Source: Ligula intestinalis (Eukaryota > Platyhelminthes > Cestoda > Diphyllobothriidea > Diphyllobothriidae). From it: DNA of 64,000 nucleotides. Each line of letters begins with the position of its first letter. The first letter of the stretch is position 1. Below are positions 1-10,557 of the stretch, piece by piece. Under the pieces are notes generated by a model. It did not search any database and had not been told where the DNA came from. It saw only the letters and a program-made list of their open reading frames with translations. The translations under genes and the position numbers were made by a program. Location of the stretch: NCBI GenBank assembly GCA_036362985.1, contig JAYGXS010000004.1, positions 29,664,562 through 29,728,561 on the forward strand. Reading direction: 5' to 3'.

Positions 1-2792
1 ACCTTCACAAGACTGTTTACTCCTGGATGGTGAGGCGTATTGCGAGTCTTGCGGAATTCGAGGAAGTCACAAATGTCCTTCAGAAGCTGTGATTTGAAGT
101 GAATACTACAGTCAATCTGGAAGGAAATAGGTGCGCCCGCCGACTTATCCAAGTCCGGTTGATGACATTAGCCACCGAGGCAGTGTCTTGACGAAAATGG
201 GAATAGCTTCCACTCATTGAAATAGTCAATCATTACAAGTATATAGCTCAATGCCGAAAGGAGATGGGGAGCGGACCGATCATTTAAAGTCCGGCGCGTT
301 CACTTGGAAACCTATTGATCATGGGCTGCAAAAATGCACGAGGTGCGCGAAAAAATTTCACAATCCCGGGCAGTATGTAGGACAGAGGAACGTAATTGTG
401 GCCGCCAGGAATGTGAGCCTGTAGCTAGTCCTGTACGTCATTGGCCACGACAGCGATATCCAAAATTCCTTGTGGAGGTCCACTACGACAGCTTCAAAGA
501 CGTAACCAGAGACGATCGGGTGCAAGTTATGGGAAATTGGATCTCTAAAAGCATTACACCTTGTTCGATCCAGTGATCAGTCCACTGATGCAACAAAAGG
601 CGTCCATTCATACTAGAGCAGCGCATTTCCTGTTTGCGAGGTTTCGGGAGTCCCTCAGCCAAGTGACGATAGATAATGGTAGTGCTGGGATTGCTTCTTT
701 GTGAAGTGGACCACTCGGATGCGGGAGCGATAGCTACGTCCGTGGCGGTAGTGTAGGGTAGACATGGAAGTGTATCAACCTCTCCATGATTAGGTCCGGG
801 TTGGTATTGGCGTTTGAAGTCGAAATCCTGAAATGACTCCTACCAAAGATCTATCCTTAAAGGTTTTAAGCCATTTAAAAGCGGCGAGGTCAGTGCGCGA
901 AATAAAATGAATAGCAAAAGGAGAGTTTTTATCTACCGCTGGAATACGACAAAAGTCAGTAGTTCCTTACGGAATGTGCAGTAATTCCGCTCGGGTATCA
1001 TTTGTGTTTTGCTGGCGAAATAAATATACTGCTCGAGGCCCTGGTTATCGGCTTGTGACAGCACAGTGCCTATTGCGAACCGCTGGAATTGGTTAAGATT
1101 ATGAACGGCGGGACGTCCTGCCGACGTTGGAGGCGCGAAGATCGTAAACGTGCTCTCATATTCCGCCGACCATATGAAAATCCACCCTTTCTCAATCAGT
1201 TTCTGGAGGAACTGGCAATGCGGGCGAATGAAACGAGAGTGATGCTCAAATAAAGCTCCCCACTTCCGCCTGATTGTTTGGTACGAGCAAAGTACGAATA
1301 TTTTTTAGTCAGTTGGTGAGGGAGAAAATGTGTCCGGGTGATATATGATGAACTAGGAATTGAATTTTAGTACTGAGAAAAATAAAGTTTTGTGGGAATC
1401 AGCGCGTGCCTCCGGTACTAACCTCAAGTTGTGCTTATGTTCCTCTTTCGCACAGCCGAAAACTATGATATAATTTGGGAGATAAGGCATTTGTAGAGAT
1501 TAAGAGGGCGTAGAACAGAACATAAGCCGTTGAAATGTTGCCGCAACGTTGCAGAGTCCAAATGATAGTGTCTGGAACTCAAATAGTCATTGTGGGGTAA
1601 TGTGCACTGTATTCTGACGGTCGTTCGGAAGTAGCTGTGCCTGCCAATACCTGGAGTTAAGAATACAGGGTTGAAAACCAAGATACTTTGCTAAGTGAGT
1701 CTATTATGTCTTATAGCCTGGGCAAAGGAAATGAGTCACGTATGGCGCTGCATTTAGCCGACGGTAGTCGATACAAAGACGTAGAGAACCGTCTTTTTTG
1801 GGATAAAGGTTATAAAGGACGCCCATTGGGGCGAGAAAGGTTTGACGAATTTAAATTTTAAAAACTCATCGACAATTATTTCGATATGGTCACGATAACG
1901 AACAGGAATGCGACGGGGAGATTGTCACACTAAGCGCCATTTTCCTTAAGTAAGTAAGGGCTGGCACTGTGGTTACACTGCCCACAGCTGTTCATTAATA
2001 AATTTGCGCGCGTAAAATCACATTTCGAGAGTAGAACGTGTCCTACAAAATTATTGAAAGCTGATGGGAACATGACCTGCAGGTCCCAACTATATTCAGT
2101 GCATTTGAAGCATGCTTACATGTAAGCAAAAAGATTCCGTTGGATACTGAAAACAAACCGTAAACTAACTGAACTCTGCATATCCTGTCGTGTGCAATTT
2201 TTTTAATTCATACGATTTTATCATCTAGGGAAACGGAGACATGAGCCAGAGAGGTATCCTCCCGATACTATTTGTCTAGAAAGGACAAAGAAGGTTCATG
2301 GCAGAGATAAAAAGTTAAAAGGCGTTCAAATAGATCTCTTGTTTAACAGGCAGGTTGATTAGCTAGTTTTTCTCAATGTCTTACTCGGAAAGCACTTGCT
2401 TTGCGAGTATAATTAATAAAGCTGCGAAAAATTATGTAAAAAATTAATAAAGTGAGGTGAGGCATCGCCAAATGGTTGCGTTGTTGACTCCGGTAATGTT
2501 CTTACGCGATCGCAATAACGCTGTTATTGCGTTATGTTAAGATATAGCTATTATTTCTGTGAAATCCTACTGTTACCAGTCAAAATAACCTTCAGTTTCT
2601 GTTTCTTTGTTCCAATACTATGTTTTTTACGAGGTGTATTTCCTCACAACTTGGCAAACGTAATTTTGTATAAATTTTTCTGCGCAAATAATCTGCATAT
2701 TCGTGTTTCCGTCTCTGAACCTATGTTTCGGGCATTCCTTTTTGTTCATCGGCTTCTTCTTAAAGTTCTCCTGGTCTTGTGTCCTCTGCTTT
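1..2792. other. 5' flank of CSN6, no gene recognised
   Basis: Only short open frames occur on both strands, and none of their translations resembles a family I know. There is no clear splice-flanked coding segment. The only local structure noted is a perfect hairpin at 2511-2531. The CSN6 promoter must lie in or upstream of this stretch, but no TATA or initiator element is distinctive enough to call. Confidence 0.5.
2511..2531. other. Perfect 9-bp hairpin
   Basis: CGCAATAAC at 2511-2519 pairs with GTTATTGCG at 2523-2531 across a three-base GCT loop. It lies about 280 bp upstream of the CSN6 start codon. No U-run or known element accompanies it, so a function is not assigned. Confidence 0.5.
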
Positions 2793-2800
2793 TGCGATAG
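2753..2800 (+). promoter_or_regulatory. Possible 3' splice acceptor before the CSN6 start (trans- or cis-splicing)
   Basis: A pyrimidine-rich tract runs from about 2753 to 2794 and ends in AG at 2799-2800, nine bases before the CSN6 ATG at 2810. Flatworms add a spliced leader to many mRNAs at such acceptors just upstream of the start codon (known biology). An ordinary 5'-UTR intron is the alternative. No donor was identified. Confidence 0.35.
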
Positions 2801-2809
2801 GAAAAGGCG

Positions 2810-2998
2810 ATGGAGGTCGATGAAAGTACTTCTCCCACAACCGATGAGATCAGCCAAGGCACCGTGTCCGTGCTTTTGCACCCAATCGTTGTCCTAAGCA
2901 TATCTGAGCATTGGATGCGAGCCAAACTAGCGGAAGATTCTTCGATACCCCAAGTTTTCGGTGCCCTTTTGGGCAAGCAGAATGGCCGCACCGTCGAA
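2810..2998 (+). CDS. CSN6: CSN6 exon 1
   Basis: Sixty-three codons covering an acidic N-terminus and the first MPN strands, ending in GRTVE. The donor GTAAGT follows at 2999. The reading frame stays open for a few codons into the intron, but the family match resumes at 3031. Confidence 0.93.
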
Positions 2999-5900
2999 GT
3001 AAGTCATTTCTTTTTGAATTCCTATGTTAGGTCATGTCGTCCTTCGAACTAGTTGTTAGTGCCGAGAGGACGGTCGACATTGAATTTTTCAATAACCGAG
3101 AGTCCCAATCTAAACAAATATTTGCGGATCTCGATCTGGTCGGTTGGTATACTACTGGCAAATCAATCAACGAAGAGGATAAGCTCTTCCATTACCAAGT
3201 AAGCCAGATACCTTTGGTAAACCGTCCCTTTGCTAGATGCAAGAAATCACCGAAGCGCTCCTCATTTTGAAGTTGGACCCGCTTGATAAACTCGGCGAAC
3301 AATTGCCGGTGCGCGTTTACGAGTCGGTTGTCGATAACGATGCTCGTTTCCTATTCAAGCGAGTAAGTATTTGGTTCGTTAGTGCGTAGTTCTTACTTGC
3401 CAATCTTCTCCCGGTTAGTTGTTTAACTCGAAATTTAGTTTTTACCTTTATTTAACGCGGTAATTAGCTGGTTTTTTTTTATGAAATAGCTAACTTTGCT
3501 AACTAACTGAGACTATAGTTGCCCCTCTACACCTCTACCCCAGACACCCCTCCCCCCTATTTGAACGCGTGTGCCCTGAGTACGGGTTTTTCGCCCTAGG
3601 CATACGCCGGAAAAATTTGCCAGAGCAAGGCATCGATCCTGGCGCCGCATTTTGAGAGAGAGGAAGGTAGCAAATACAGGAGGCGTGCGTGCGCGTAGGG
3701 TTTTTCTCAGGTGGACGTTGGAGCTTGTGTGTGGGTGGTCGACCATCGATTTCGACGACGGCTGTAGACTACCTCGGCCAGTGCACGGAATACCGCCCAT
3801 ATACGCAATCACGGCGCAGTGGGACGAAAGTGAGACCATTTTATCACTGGAACCACTCTCTCCTTTGGTTCCGGAACATTGCCATTAGGGGGTGTGAGCT
3901 TAAATATGATTTCTCGAACTTTTCCCATATAGAAAAAAGAATTGGTAAAATGCCGGCGATTTCATACCGAGGACTACCTCGCTGGTGTTATACATAAAAA
4001 TATAAACAAGATTAAAGAACCTGAAAAAGTGCCACCTCAACTTTAGACACTGATACTGAATGCGAAAATTCAAATAGAAATTGATTTCGCCAGATGTATA
4101 TTTGACAACTCTCCTTAAATTTTTATCATGCTAACTGAAGATATTTCATATTTTCCTATGTGCATCTTCGTCCACTTTCACTGTTTCTGATTTAGTCAGC
4201 TCACGATATTTCTGGCCAGTGCTCCTCTTATTATTTTGTCATCTACCGCTACTGTTTGGGGTCAGACCTAACGTAATTTACACATTTTCCGATTGCTTAC
4301 GGCGGTGATTGTGCCAGTTATGACAACCGAACTATTTTTTACCTTGCCTCCCGTACTCAGCTAGGGGTGTTCCAAATCACTGTTAAATCGTTACTTTCGA
4401 AAAGTGATCCATTAACCGAAATTTCTATATTCTCCAAAGATACAGTTGTTGATCACACCGATCCGTACGAATTGAGCAGCCTGTTAATACCACCTTGTAT
4501 TTCTATACGGTAGCACAGTTTAAGCTGTAGTCCCAAGCACTCTAATTGTTGCCATTGTGGATTTTCACCGAGAACATATTCTCTTGCAGAGGCGGCAAGT
4601 ATACCATCTACAAGCTCTTTGTAACCATATTTTTTCTCCTCGGACAATCTGCCGGCTGGTGTGAAACGAAACTGTTATGCCATGCGTCAATCTTCGTAAT
4701 ATGCATTTACTGGGGACAGCAACCGTGTTCAAGTATAGAATGTGCCTTTTCAAGGCGATTTCCAACCAAAGTGATATCGTCGTGCTATTCAAGAACATAA
4801 AGGGGGCGTTTTTTCTTCAGGCACAAGCACGCGCATATATAAAAAACTTAAATCATCAGGACTAGGATCACTCATGACGTCGTCATCCTCCAGCGCGGAT
4901 GACGGTATCCTCAATTTTTTCCCATTTTTGGGGTAGGAAGGTAGAACGCAATTTCTTCAGTCCCAGGGTGAGTATATCGCCTTCACGAAAATATGTTTAG
5001 TCCGAGTAGCCCACAGCTTTAACCACAAAACTGACCAATCATAATCAACATATGACAATCGGGTGTCATTGTGTTTTGCCGAGACGAAACGACTTTCTCC
5101 GTCTGGTAGAGGACAGCTTACTTTGGCTGCGTCGAAGTTTCTAAATGTTGTGTTTCTGAGGTGCAGCCGCACTGCCGTAAGCATGTGCTGCATTCTTCTG
5201 TTTCACGCGGATAACTACTTTTGCCCATCATTAACTCACTAGCTTGTAGTTGTTCTTTGCGTTGAACTTTCCTGTTTTTAATATCTATTTTACGAGACTG
5301 GAGCTTATGCTTGTTTTAAGCGAAACCAAGAGCCAGTTGCCCTTATCCTACTGACTGTCAATGACAAATTGCTTACAGACACGGTGAGCCGTCGGATCAG
5401 TGTTTTCGCTTTAAGCTTTGCAGCTTCTCGTGACGATATTGGTTGTGCTAGAGAAAACTAGGATAAGAACACTGCGTGGCCGGTGCGTAGTTTATAAACC
5501 GGTGACTACACTGACTTCGGTAACTGCGTCGGCGAAGATTCTCTTGATAGCGTCCGAATTTTACAAGCTACTTATATGTTTACTCGATGAATTTCAGTAG
5601 GCGTAGTTTTTATTTGTTCAGTGGTTTTTGACTTGACTCAGCGTATTAGTCCTATTGATTTGGAACTTGAATGGCTTGACAAGGCTGCTACAAAATTCTG
5701 GCCTGCAGCACACAATCGCGGAGCTGTAGGTTTTCTCTTGGATTTCCTTTTCTATTGTGCTAACCTTACGATCGCTTCTATAGAAGTTCCATAGCCTTCG
5801 ACTTAACGTAAGACCGCCTCAGTTGCCACTCATTACCTTTACATAATCGCGATTACCTTTTTGTCTAAGATGCATGGCTGATGACCGCACGAAAATACTT

Positions 5901-8900
5901 TTAGTGACTTTGCGTTTTAACAGAGAGAAAACACCTTTACGCAAGAAAATTGACAGCGAAATACATCATCTGGAGTATTTAGGTTCGTAGGAAAAGAAAA
6001 AGAGACCCAATAACCTCGTCCAGTGTCAGCGAACACCCCCCCCCCCAACTTATAGGCGTCCACCGTTGGTCCACTAGGAGTTAGCGATGATTTTTGAAAA
6101 AAAGGATCTCAGTGACCTCGCCAAAGGTCAGCGAAAACCCCCCAACTTACACACGTCCGCCGTTGTTCCAGTAGGGGTCAGTGAGGATATTATAAATATG
6201 TTCCTCAGTGACCTCGCCCAAGGTCAATGAACACCACCGCCAACGATACATCAACATATCTTAGCTCAGGGAGTGTTATGTGATATACAGCTTGCTTCAA
6301 TTTAGCTCTCAAATATACCAGCCACAACACAGCCGGTTGTTTAGAGCAGCCAGTCACAGGAAGTTTAGAATTCTAACATTAAACATTGCATATAGCTATT
6401 TTATGCATTTGTACAGTATTATTTTTACCAGGTTTTTCTACTATTTATAATAAACGCTTAATATTACAAAAAGTCTTCAAAAAGTCCATTATTACTGGGT
6501 TTTGGGAAAGGGGAAAGTTTCCGGAATAAAACTCCACAGTTCCAGGCTTGTCGACATCGATTTGAGCTCGATTCGAACACAATTTGTTTTTCGCGCGTTT
6601 TTTTACTTTTACGCGCCCAACGCCGTCGCTATAAAGCCGCCGCATTAAACTATTTCAACAAAATTTTACGACTTTTTGTACTTCTTTTGCAACTTCCTTT
6701 TTTCGTCCATCCGTTTTCCCCGCCCATAAAAACCTAATTTTCACGGCTCCTGTGAGACAGAAACCTAGGTCTTCTTGTTACCAAGACCACTACCAACGCA
6801 ACTTCTGCCACTTAGTCCTTCGGTCATGCGAAGATGGTGAGCAAAGCGACATACGTTCATGTTAACAGATCTACTACGGTGTCACAGCAATCCTTCCTTT
6901 TACATCCAGGCATATGAGTGAGCCTGCAAGGGTTGCTAATTTTAGTTCGCAAGTACATTTTTAGCCTGCGTACAATTGGACCTTTCTCCAGGTTCACCTT
7001 TAAATGTTTCCACCCACTTATTTCCAAAAAGGTTGAAGTGGCCAGTCCTGTCATTAACCACCTGACTTATCTTTCATATTTTGATTGATTTAAAGGTCAC
7101 CTATACGCTGGCCCAAGGAGAAGCAGAACGAATTGGTGTGGATCACATTGCCAAAGTATCCGGGTGCACAACTAGCAAGGAGACATCCCTAGTATGCCAT
7201 ATTTTGTCTATTTAAATGCCTATACATTGCATGCTGTTTTATAATTCTCTCTTTGGGTTCTTTTTATTGAGGTGTACCACTGATCAAACATACTCACAGG
7301 ATTCCCCACTGCTATATCTACGATGTTTGTTAAGGACCAATACCTTATTTTATAGCGTGCTTTGCGAGCGGTTCTCCTGATACGATGTCCACTTTTCACC
7401 GGCATTTTGAAAAGACGAGCTCTGCCAATAAGGCTGCATTGTACGTTGTGTTTTTGATGACTTATTTAGTATTACTAATGGCTGCCAAAACTAGTTTACA
7501 AAATATCATGACCATGCATTCATTCTGTTGATGAAGTGCCAGTTATTAAGGCTGGAAACCTGCAATCACAAACTATTCCGAGATGCACTTAAAATGCCTC
7601 ATACACATACTACGTCATTTGATCACCTAAAGTATTTGCAAAACTTCGCTTAAAAAAGTTATCTTGCATTTCCCCTTTCAGTGTACTACGTTTATTGCTG
7701 TCTTTTCGAAGTTAACGTATGAACAATGCTCGTGAGATTGCTCATATCCACCAGATGTCAATCGAAAGTAGTAAAGCACCATGCCTAGTAAATCCGCGTT
7801 TACGTTTTTAGGCGATCATTACTTGTGTATCCTAGACTTTGTATGTCACAAGCTGGTGCCTTCCATGCAGTAGGTTAACAGTAGTAGCCCATGCCATGCG
7901 AGGTTTTTTCTTTGTCCGCGCAAATGGTCCTTCCACAGGCAACCACGAGTGTGTGTTTGGCTCATGCACTTATGAATATCATTAAGAATTGTTGAAGCAG
8001 GTTTTGTGAAGTAGCCTGTTCAATAAAAAGTTTGGAGGTCATCGAAGGCTCGCATTTCCCATGGTGCATGCGTATCAACACGCATTCTATGCTCAAAATG
8101 TTCACAAAAAAGACTAACAAGATTAAAACGATATTTTCTGGCTTATTTGTCGTCGTGAACCAACCAAGTCCGAACTTTATTTCAGGCTGATCTATGATTT
8201 GAACCCACTGTGTGATGCGGACTTTTCGTTCAATTGTACCATTCGAGTTTCAGGCTTAAAGCAATATGGAACCTTCTACGGAAGTATTGCACCACAATTT
8301 CTACGTGATTTTACTTTTCCTCTGTGTTTCTATTAAGCAGCCTCGCGAGCAGCAGCTTGTTCAAGTCTTTGGACATTCGTTAGTTGTTAACTGTTTAGGC
8401 TTCTGGTAGGCTTCTTGAATTCGTGATGAAAACGTTTTGCTCTCTCTGCAAACGTCACAAAGGAGGAGATCTTATGTTTGACAGTAACTTTTAGCCGCTC
8501 AAAATCAGCTCATCTACCGTCCAGGTGGATCTTTTTAGCCCTGCCTATATTGTAGCTGGCAAAATCTTCCACGTATCTTTGGTGTCTTATAAAAACTGCA
8601 TGCTGAAATCGCATGACTTTGGTTGGCAAAGAGTTGCGTTTTCACCGAAATGCGTAGCTTATAGTAAGCGGCATTTACTGGCATTTTAAACCACATTTTA
8701 TTGAGTATAATTAATTAGCTTTTACCAATCATGTATTATCATTGCTTTAAAGTCGCGAAATGCGAGAATATACTATGTTTTCAGCAGAGGAAAAAAAACT
8801 GTGACAAGCAACACCCAACCTTTTTATTTTTTTCCAGTTAACTGACTGGAAGCATCATCGAAAGGTTTTTAAACCCTGTTTTTATTCTGGAGCTTTGAAA

Positions 8901-10557
8901 AACGATTTGTTTCAAGGAAACTCATGTCCAGTTAACGACTTCTTTATTCGTTTGGATGAAGCGACCTCTAAAACCTTTGGCCGTGCTCAAGTCGACGCAG
9001 GAAGACACGATTTAACAGCCTATCCTTCTTGTTAACACACGAGAGACCTGAATGAGCGTTTTTTATCAGGAAACCCAGAAATTCTGTTGCTAAATGCTTG
9101 ATTAGATTGGGTTTATAGGAATTTCAGGTTGACCTTTCATTCCGGTATCAGCTTCAGTTTTCGTCACCTTACTATGACGAATTCCTATTAATCGTTAGAA
9201 ATAAATAATCGGGTTAAACTGCCTACCACAGCTTGCCCCACGTTATGCCACCGTGCTCTGCGTTGCGTTAGTTATTGTATTTGGAAATGCTTCCTTTCCT
9301 GCATTTTCATCTAACGGATTAGGGGAAAATACAAACATCAAAGCGCACGAAAGGCAACAAAAAATAGAGAAAATCGGGAGAAAGTCAGGCTACGGACAAT
9401 GTGAATGTGGCTTTCTTATTAATAAGGAAGATACGTTACCGTTGATAACAGCAAGGGGATGTTGGCTCTTGCAGTTGGTATTTCAGTTGCAGTTTTAGCA
9501 ATTTGATGTTCGGATGTCTCCCTCAGCCAGCATCAGGAAAGGCCATAGCATATTATTCATTAATATTTCTAAAAACACTAAGCAAACGAATAGCAATCAA
9601 TCTGCAATGGTATAATAATAAAAATAGCTTACACGAGTTAGCTAGTCAGCGCACAGCATGATGGCGCAACATGAAGCAAGCTGTGGCAGGCAGTTAAACA
9701 CTAAATAATCCCCATCCGTGTCTTTTGCACTGATTGATCTTGCACCTTACTTACAGCCGTTTCCCATTTACTTCGGGAAATAAGAAAACGTTAGACATCA
9801 AACCCTGTAAAAACGACCTCCGTGGTCAAATTGATTTGGAAACAGAACAACGGGATCAATGGTGGGGTGTTGGACTTTCAGCCAAGAGGTTGCTGCTTCG
9901 AACCGCAGGAGTTACAAAAACTGAAGCTGGGTATGGTTGGCTGATGGCTGTTAATCAGTCAGAAATAGGCATTCTAGTCTCCATCTCTCTTTCTCTCTCC
10001 CTCGCAGCAAAGGCTAACTTCGCCACTCGCTCATTTTGCTGAATCTCTGAGGCCTAGCTCTTTTCCCTTCCTTCCAGACTGCCGAGTATTTAATGAGTAA
10101 CGTTCAGGCCGTGCAGATGCTTTCTCGTCGGCTGCAACTCCTCAAAGCCTACGTGGCAAGCGTGATCAACGGGGAGTTGCCACCAAACTGGCCCCGACTC
10201 CGTGAAATCTCCGCCCTCCTTCGGCGCCTGCCTCTAGTTCTCAGCAGTCTACAGCAACAACAGCCAGCCGCACTGTCACCGACCCAGTTGGCGAGTGCGG
10301 GCAGCTCGACGGACAGGTTCTTGTGCCAGGCCAATGACGTCTGTCTAACTGCTCTCCTGGGCAGTCTGACTCAGTCCATGCAGACCCTATACACGTGGCT
10401 TTCCCAGTCCACACAAGCCTCTTCACGACGCTCTGATGGCGGCCCCTACGGATCTTCTAGGGGCATGAGTGCCGATCGCATGAATGTGGGTTGCGCCAGT
10501 GGTGGTGGCGGTGGTGAACTCGTCTATATCCTCGCAGCGGGCGAGGAAAATTCTTGA
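2810..10557 (+). CDS. CSN6: COP9 signalosome complex subunit 6, five exons
   Basis: Joined exons 2810-2998, 3031-3198, 3237-3362, 7096-7191 and 10078-10557 encode 352 residues plus a TGA stop (human CSN6 is 327). CSN6 is a structural MPN-domain subunit of the COP9 signalosome, which removes NEDD8 from cullin-RING ubiquitin ligases and pairs with the catalytic subunit CSN5. Visible family signatures are SVLLHPIVVLSISEHW near the N-terminus, FGALLGKQNGRTVEV, the LVGWYTTG block, LPVRVYESVVD, VTYTLAQGEAERIGVDHIA, and a C-terminal helical region ending in CQANDVCLTALLGSLTQSM. The metal-binding HxH and SxxD residues of JAMM proteases are absent, as expected for this non-catalytic subunit. All introns are phase 0 with GT-AG ends. 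Unusual are a Gln/Ala/Ser-rich insert near residues 245-270 and a Ser/Gly-rich C-terminal extension of roughly 45 residues containing five glycines in a row. The ATG at 2810 is chosen because an acidic N-terminus leads directly into the MPN fold. Confidence 0.94.
2999..3030 (+). other. CSN6: CSN6 intron 1, 32-bp micro-intron
   Basis: GTAAGT donor and TATGTTAG acceptor, phase 0. Removing it restores the conserved join between TVE and VMSSFEL. Such very short introns are a known trait of parasitic flatworm genes. Confidence 0.9.
3031..3198 (+). CDS. CSN6: CSN6 exon 2
   Basis: Fifty-six codons of MPN domain, including FADLDLVGWYTTG, which corresponds to the conserved FLGWYTTGG block of animal CSN6. 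Donor GTAAGC at 3199. Confidence 0.93.
3199..3236 (+). other. CSN6: CSN6 intron 2, 38-bp micro-intron
   Basis: GTAAGC donor, CCCTTTGCTAG acceptor, phase 0. Splicing joins LFHYQ to MQEITEALLILKLDP in register with the family. Confidence 0.9.
3237..3362 (+). CDS. CSN6: CSN6 exon 3
   Basis: Forty-two codons, containing LILKLDPLDK and LPVRVYESVVD, the end of the MPN domain. Donor GTAAGT at 3363. This exon has a stop codon at its 5' side in the other frames, so it is easily missed without the homology. Confidence 0.93.
3363..7095 (+). other. CSN6: CSN6 intron 3 (3.7 kb)
   Basis: A long intron with GTAAGT donor and a weak TTTAAAG acceptor. It holds the tandem repeat at 6008-6245. A minus-strand open frame at 4453-4647 has a protein-like composition but matches nothing I recognise. 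No other gene is seen. Confidence 0.8.
6008..6245. repeat. Diverged tandem repeat, period about 96-100 bp, ~2.4 units
   Basis: Each unit begins with a GACCTCG-type block followed by GGTCAGCGAA, a run of C and CAACTTA. Anchor points lie near 6010, 6110 and 6206. The first unit has a run of thirteen C. The third unit is partial. The repeat lies inside CSN6 intron 3. Confidence 0.8.
7096..7191 (+). CDS. CSN6: CSN6 exon 4
   Basis: Thirty-two codons beginning VTYTLAQGEAERIGVDHIAK, one of the most conserved CSN6 stretches. Acceptor AG at 7094-7095, donor GTATGC at 7192, phase 0 at both ends. Confidence 0.93.
7192..10077 (+). other. CSN6: CSN6 intron 4 (2.9 kb)
   Basis: GTATGC donor and a good CCCTTCCTTCCAG acceptor. 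It carries a SINE copy at about 9850-10000, ending some 80 bp before the acceptor. The rest shows no coding segment I can support. Confidence 0.8.
9850..10000 (+). mobile_element. tRNA-derived SINE copy 1
   Basis: A tRNA-like head with an anticodon-arm-like palindrome and a B-box-like TTCGAACC is followed by the body GGTATGGTTGGCTGATGG and then AATCAGTCAGAAATAGGCAT. The same head and body occur at 37325-37500 and, inverted, at 13972-14145, 59740-59885 and 60972-61112. The 3' side passes into a TCTC-rich tract. Confidence 0.6.
10078..10557 (+). CDS. CSN6: CSN6 exon 5 (terminal)
   Basis: One hundred fifty-nine codons plus TGA. It starts TAEYLMSNVQAVQMLSRRLQ, matching the helical C-terminal half of CSN6 that binds other signalosome subunits. 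A Gln-rich insert and a Gly-rich tail after the conserved LGSLTQSMQTLYTWL are the variable parts. Confidence 0.93.
   Translation, partial: TAEYLMSNVQAVQMLSRRLQLLKAYVASVINGELPPNWPRLREISALLRRLPLVLSSLQQQQPAALSPTQLASAGSSTDRFLCQANDVCLTALLGSLTQSMQTLYTWLSQSTQASSRRSDGGPYGSSRGMSADRMNVGCASGGGGGELVYILAAGEENS

Noticed and set aside
2627..2991. Overlapping minus-strand open frames over CSN6 exon 1
   Set aside because: Shadows of the CSN6 coding strand, where homology is clear.
4453..4647. Minus-strand 64-codon open frame inside CSN6 intron 3 as a nested gene
   Set aside because: Protein-like composition, but no family match, no splice partners and no promoter evidence.
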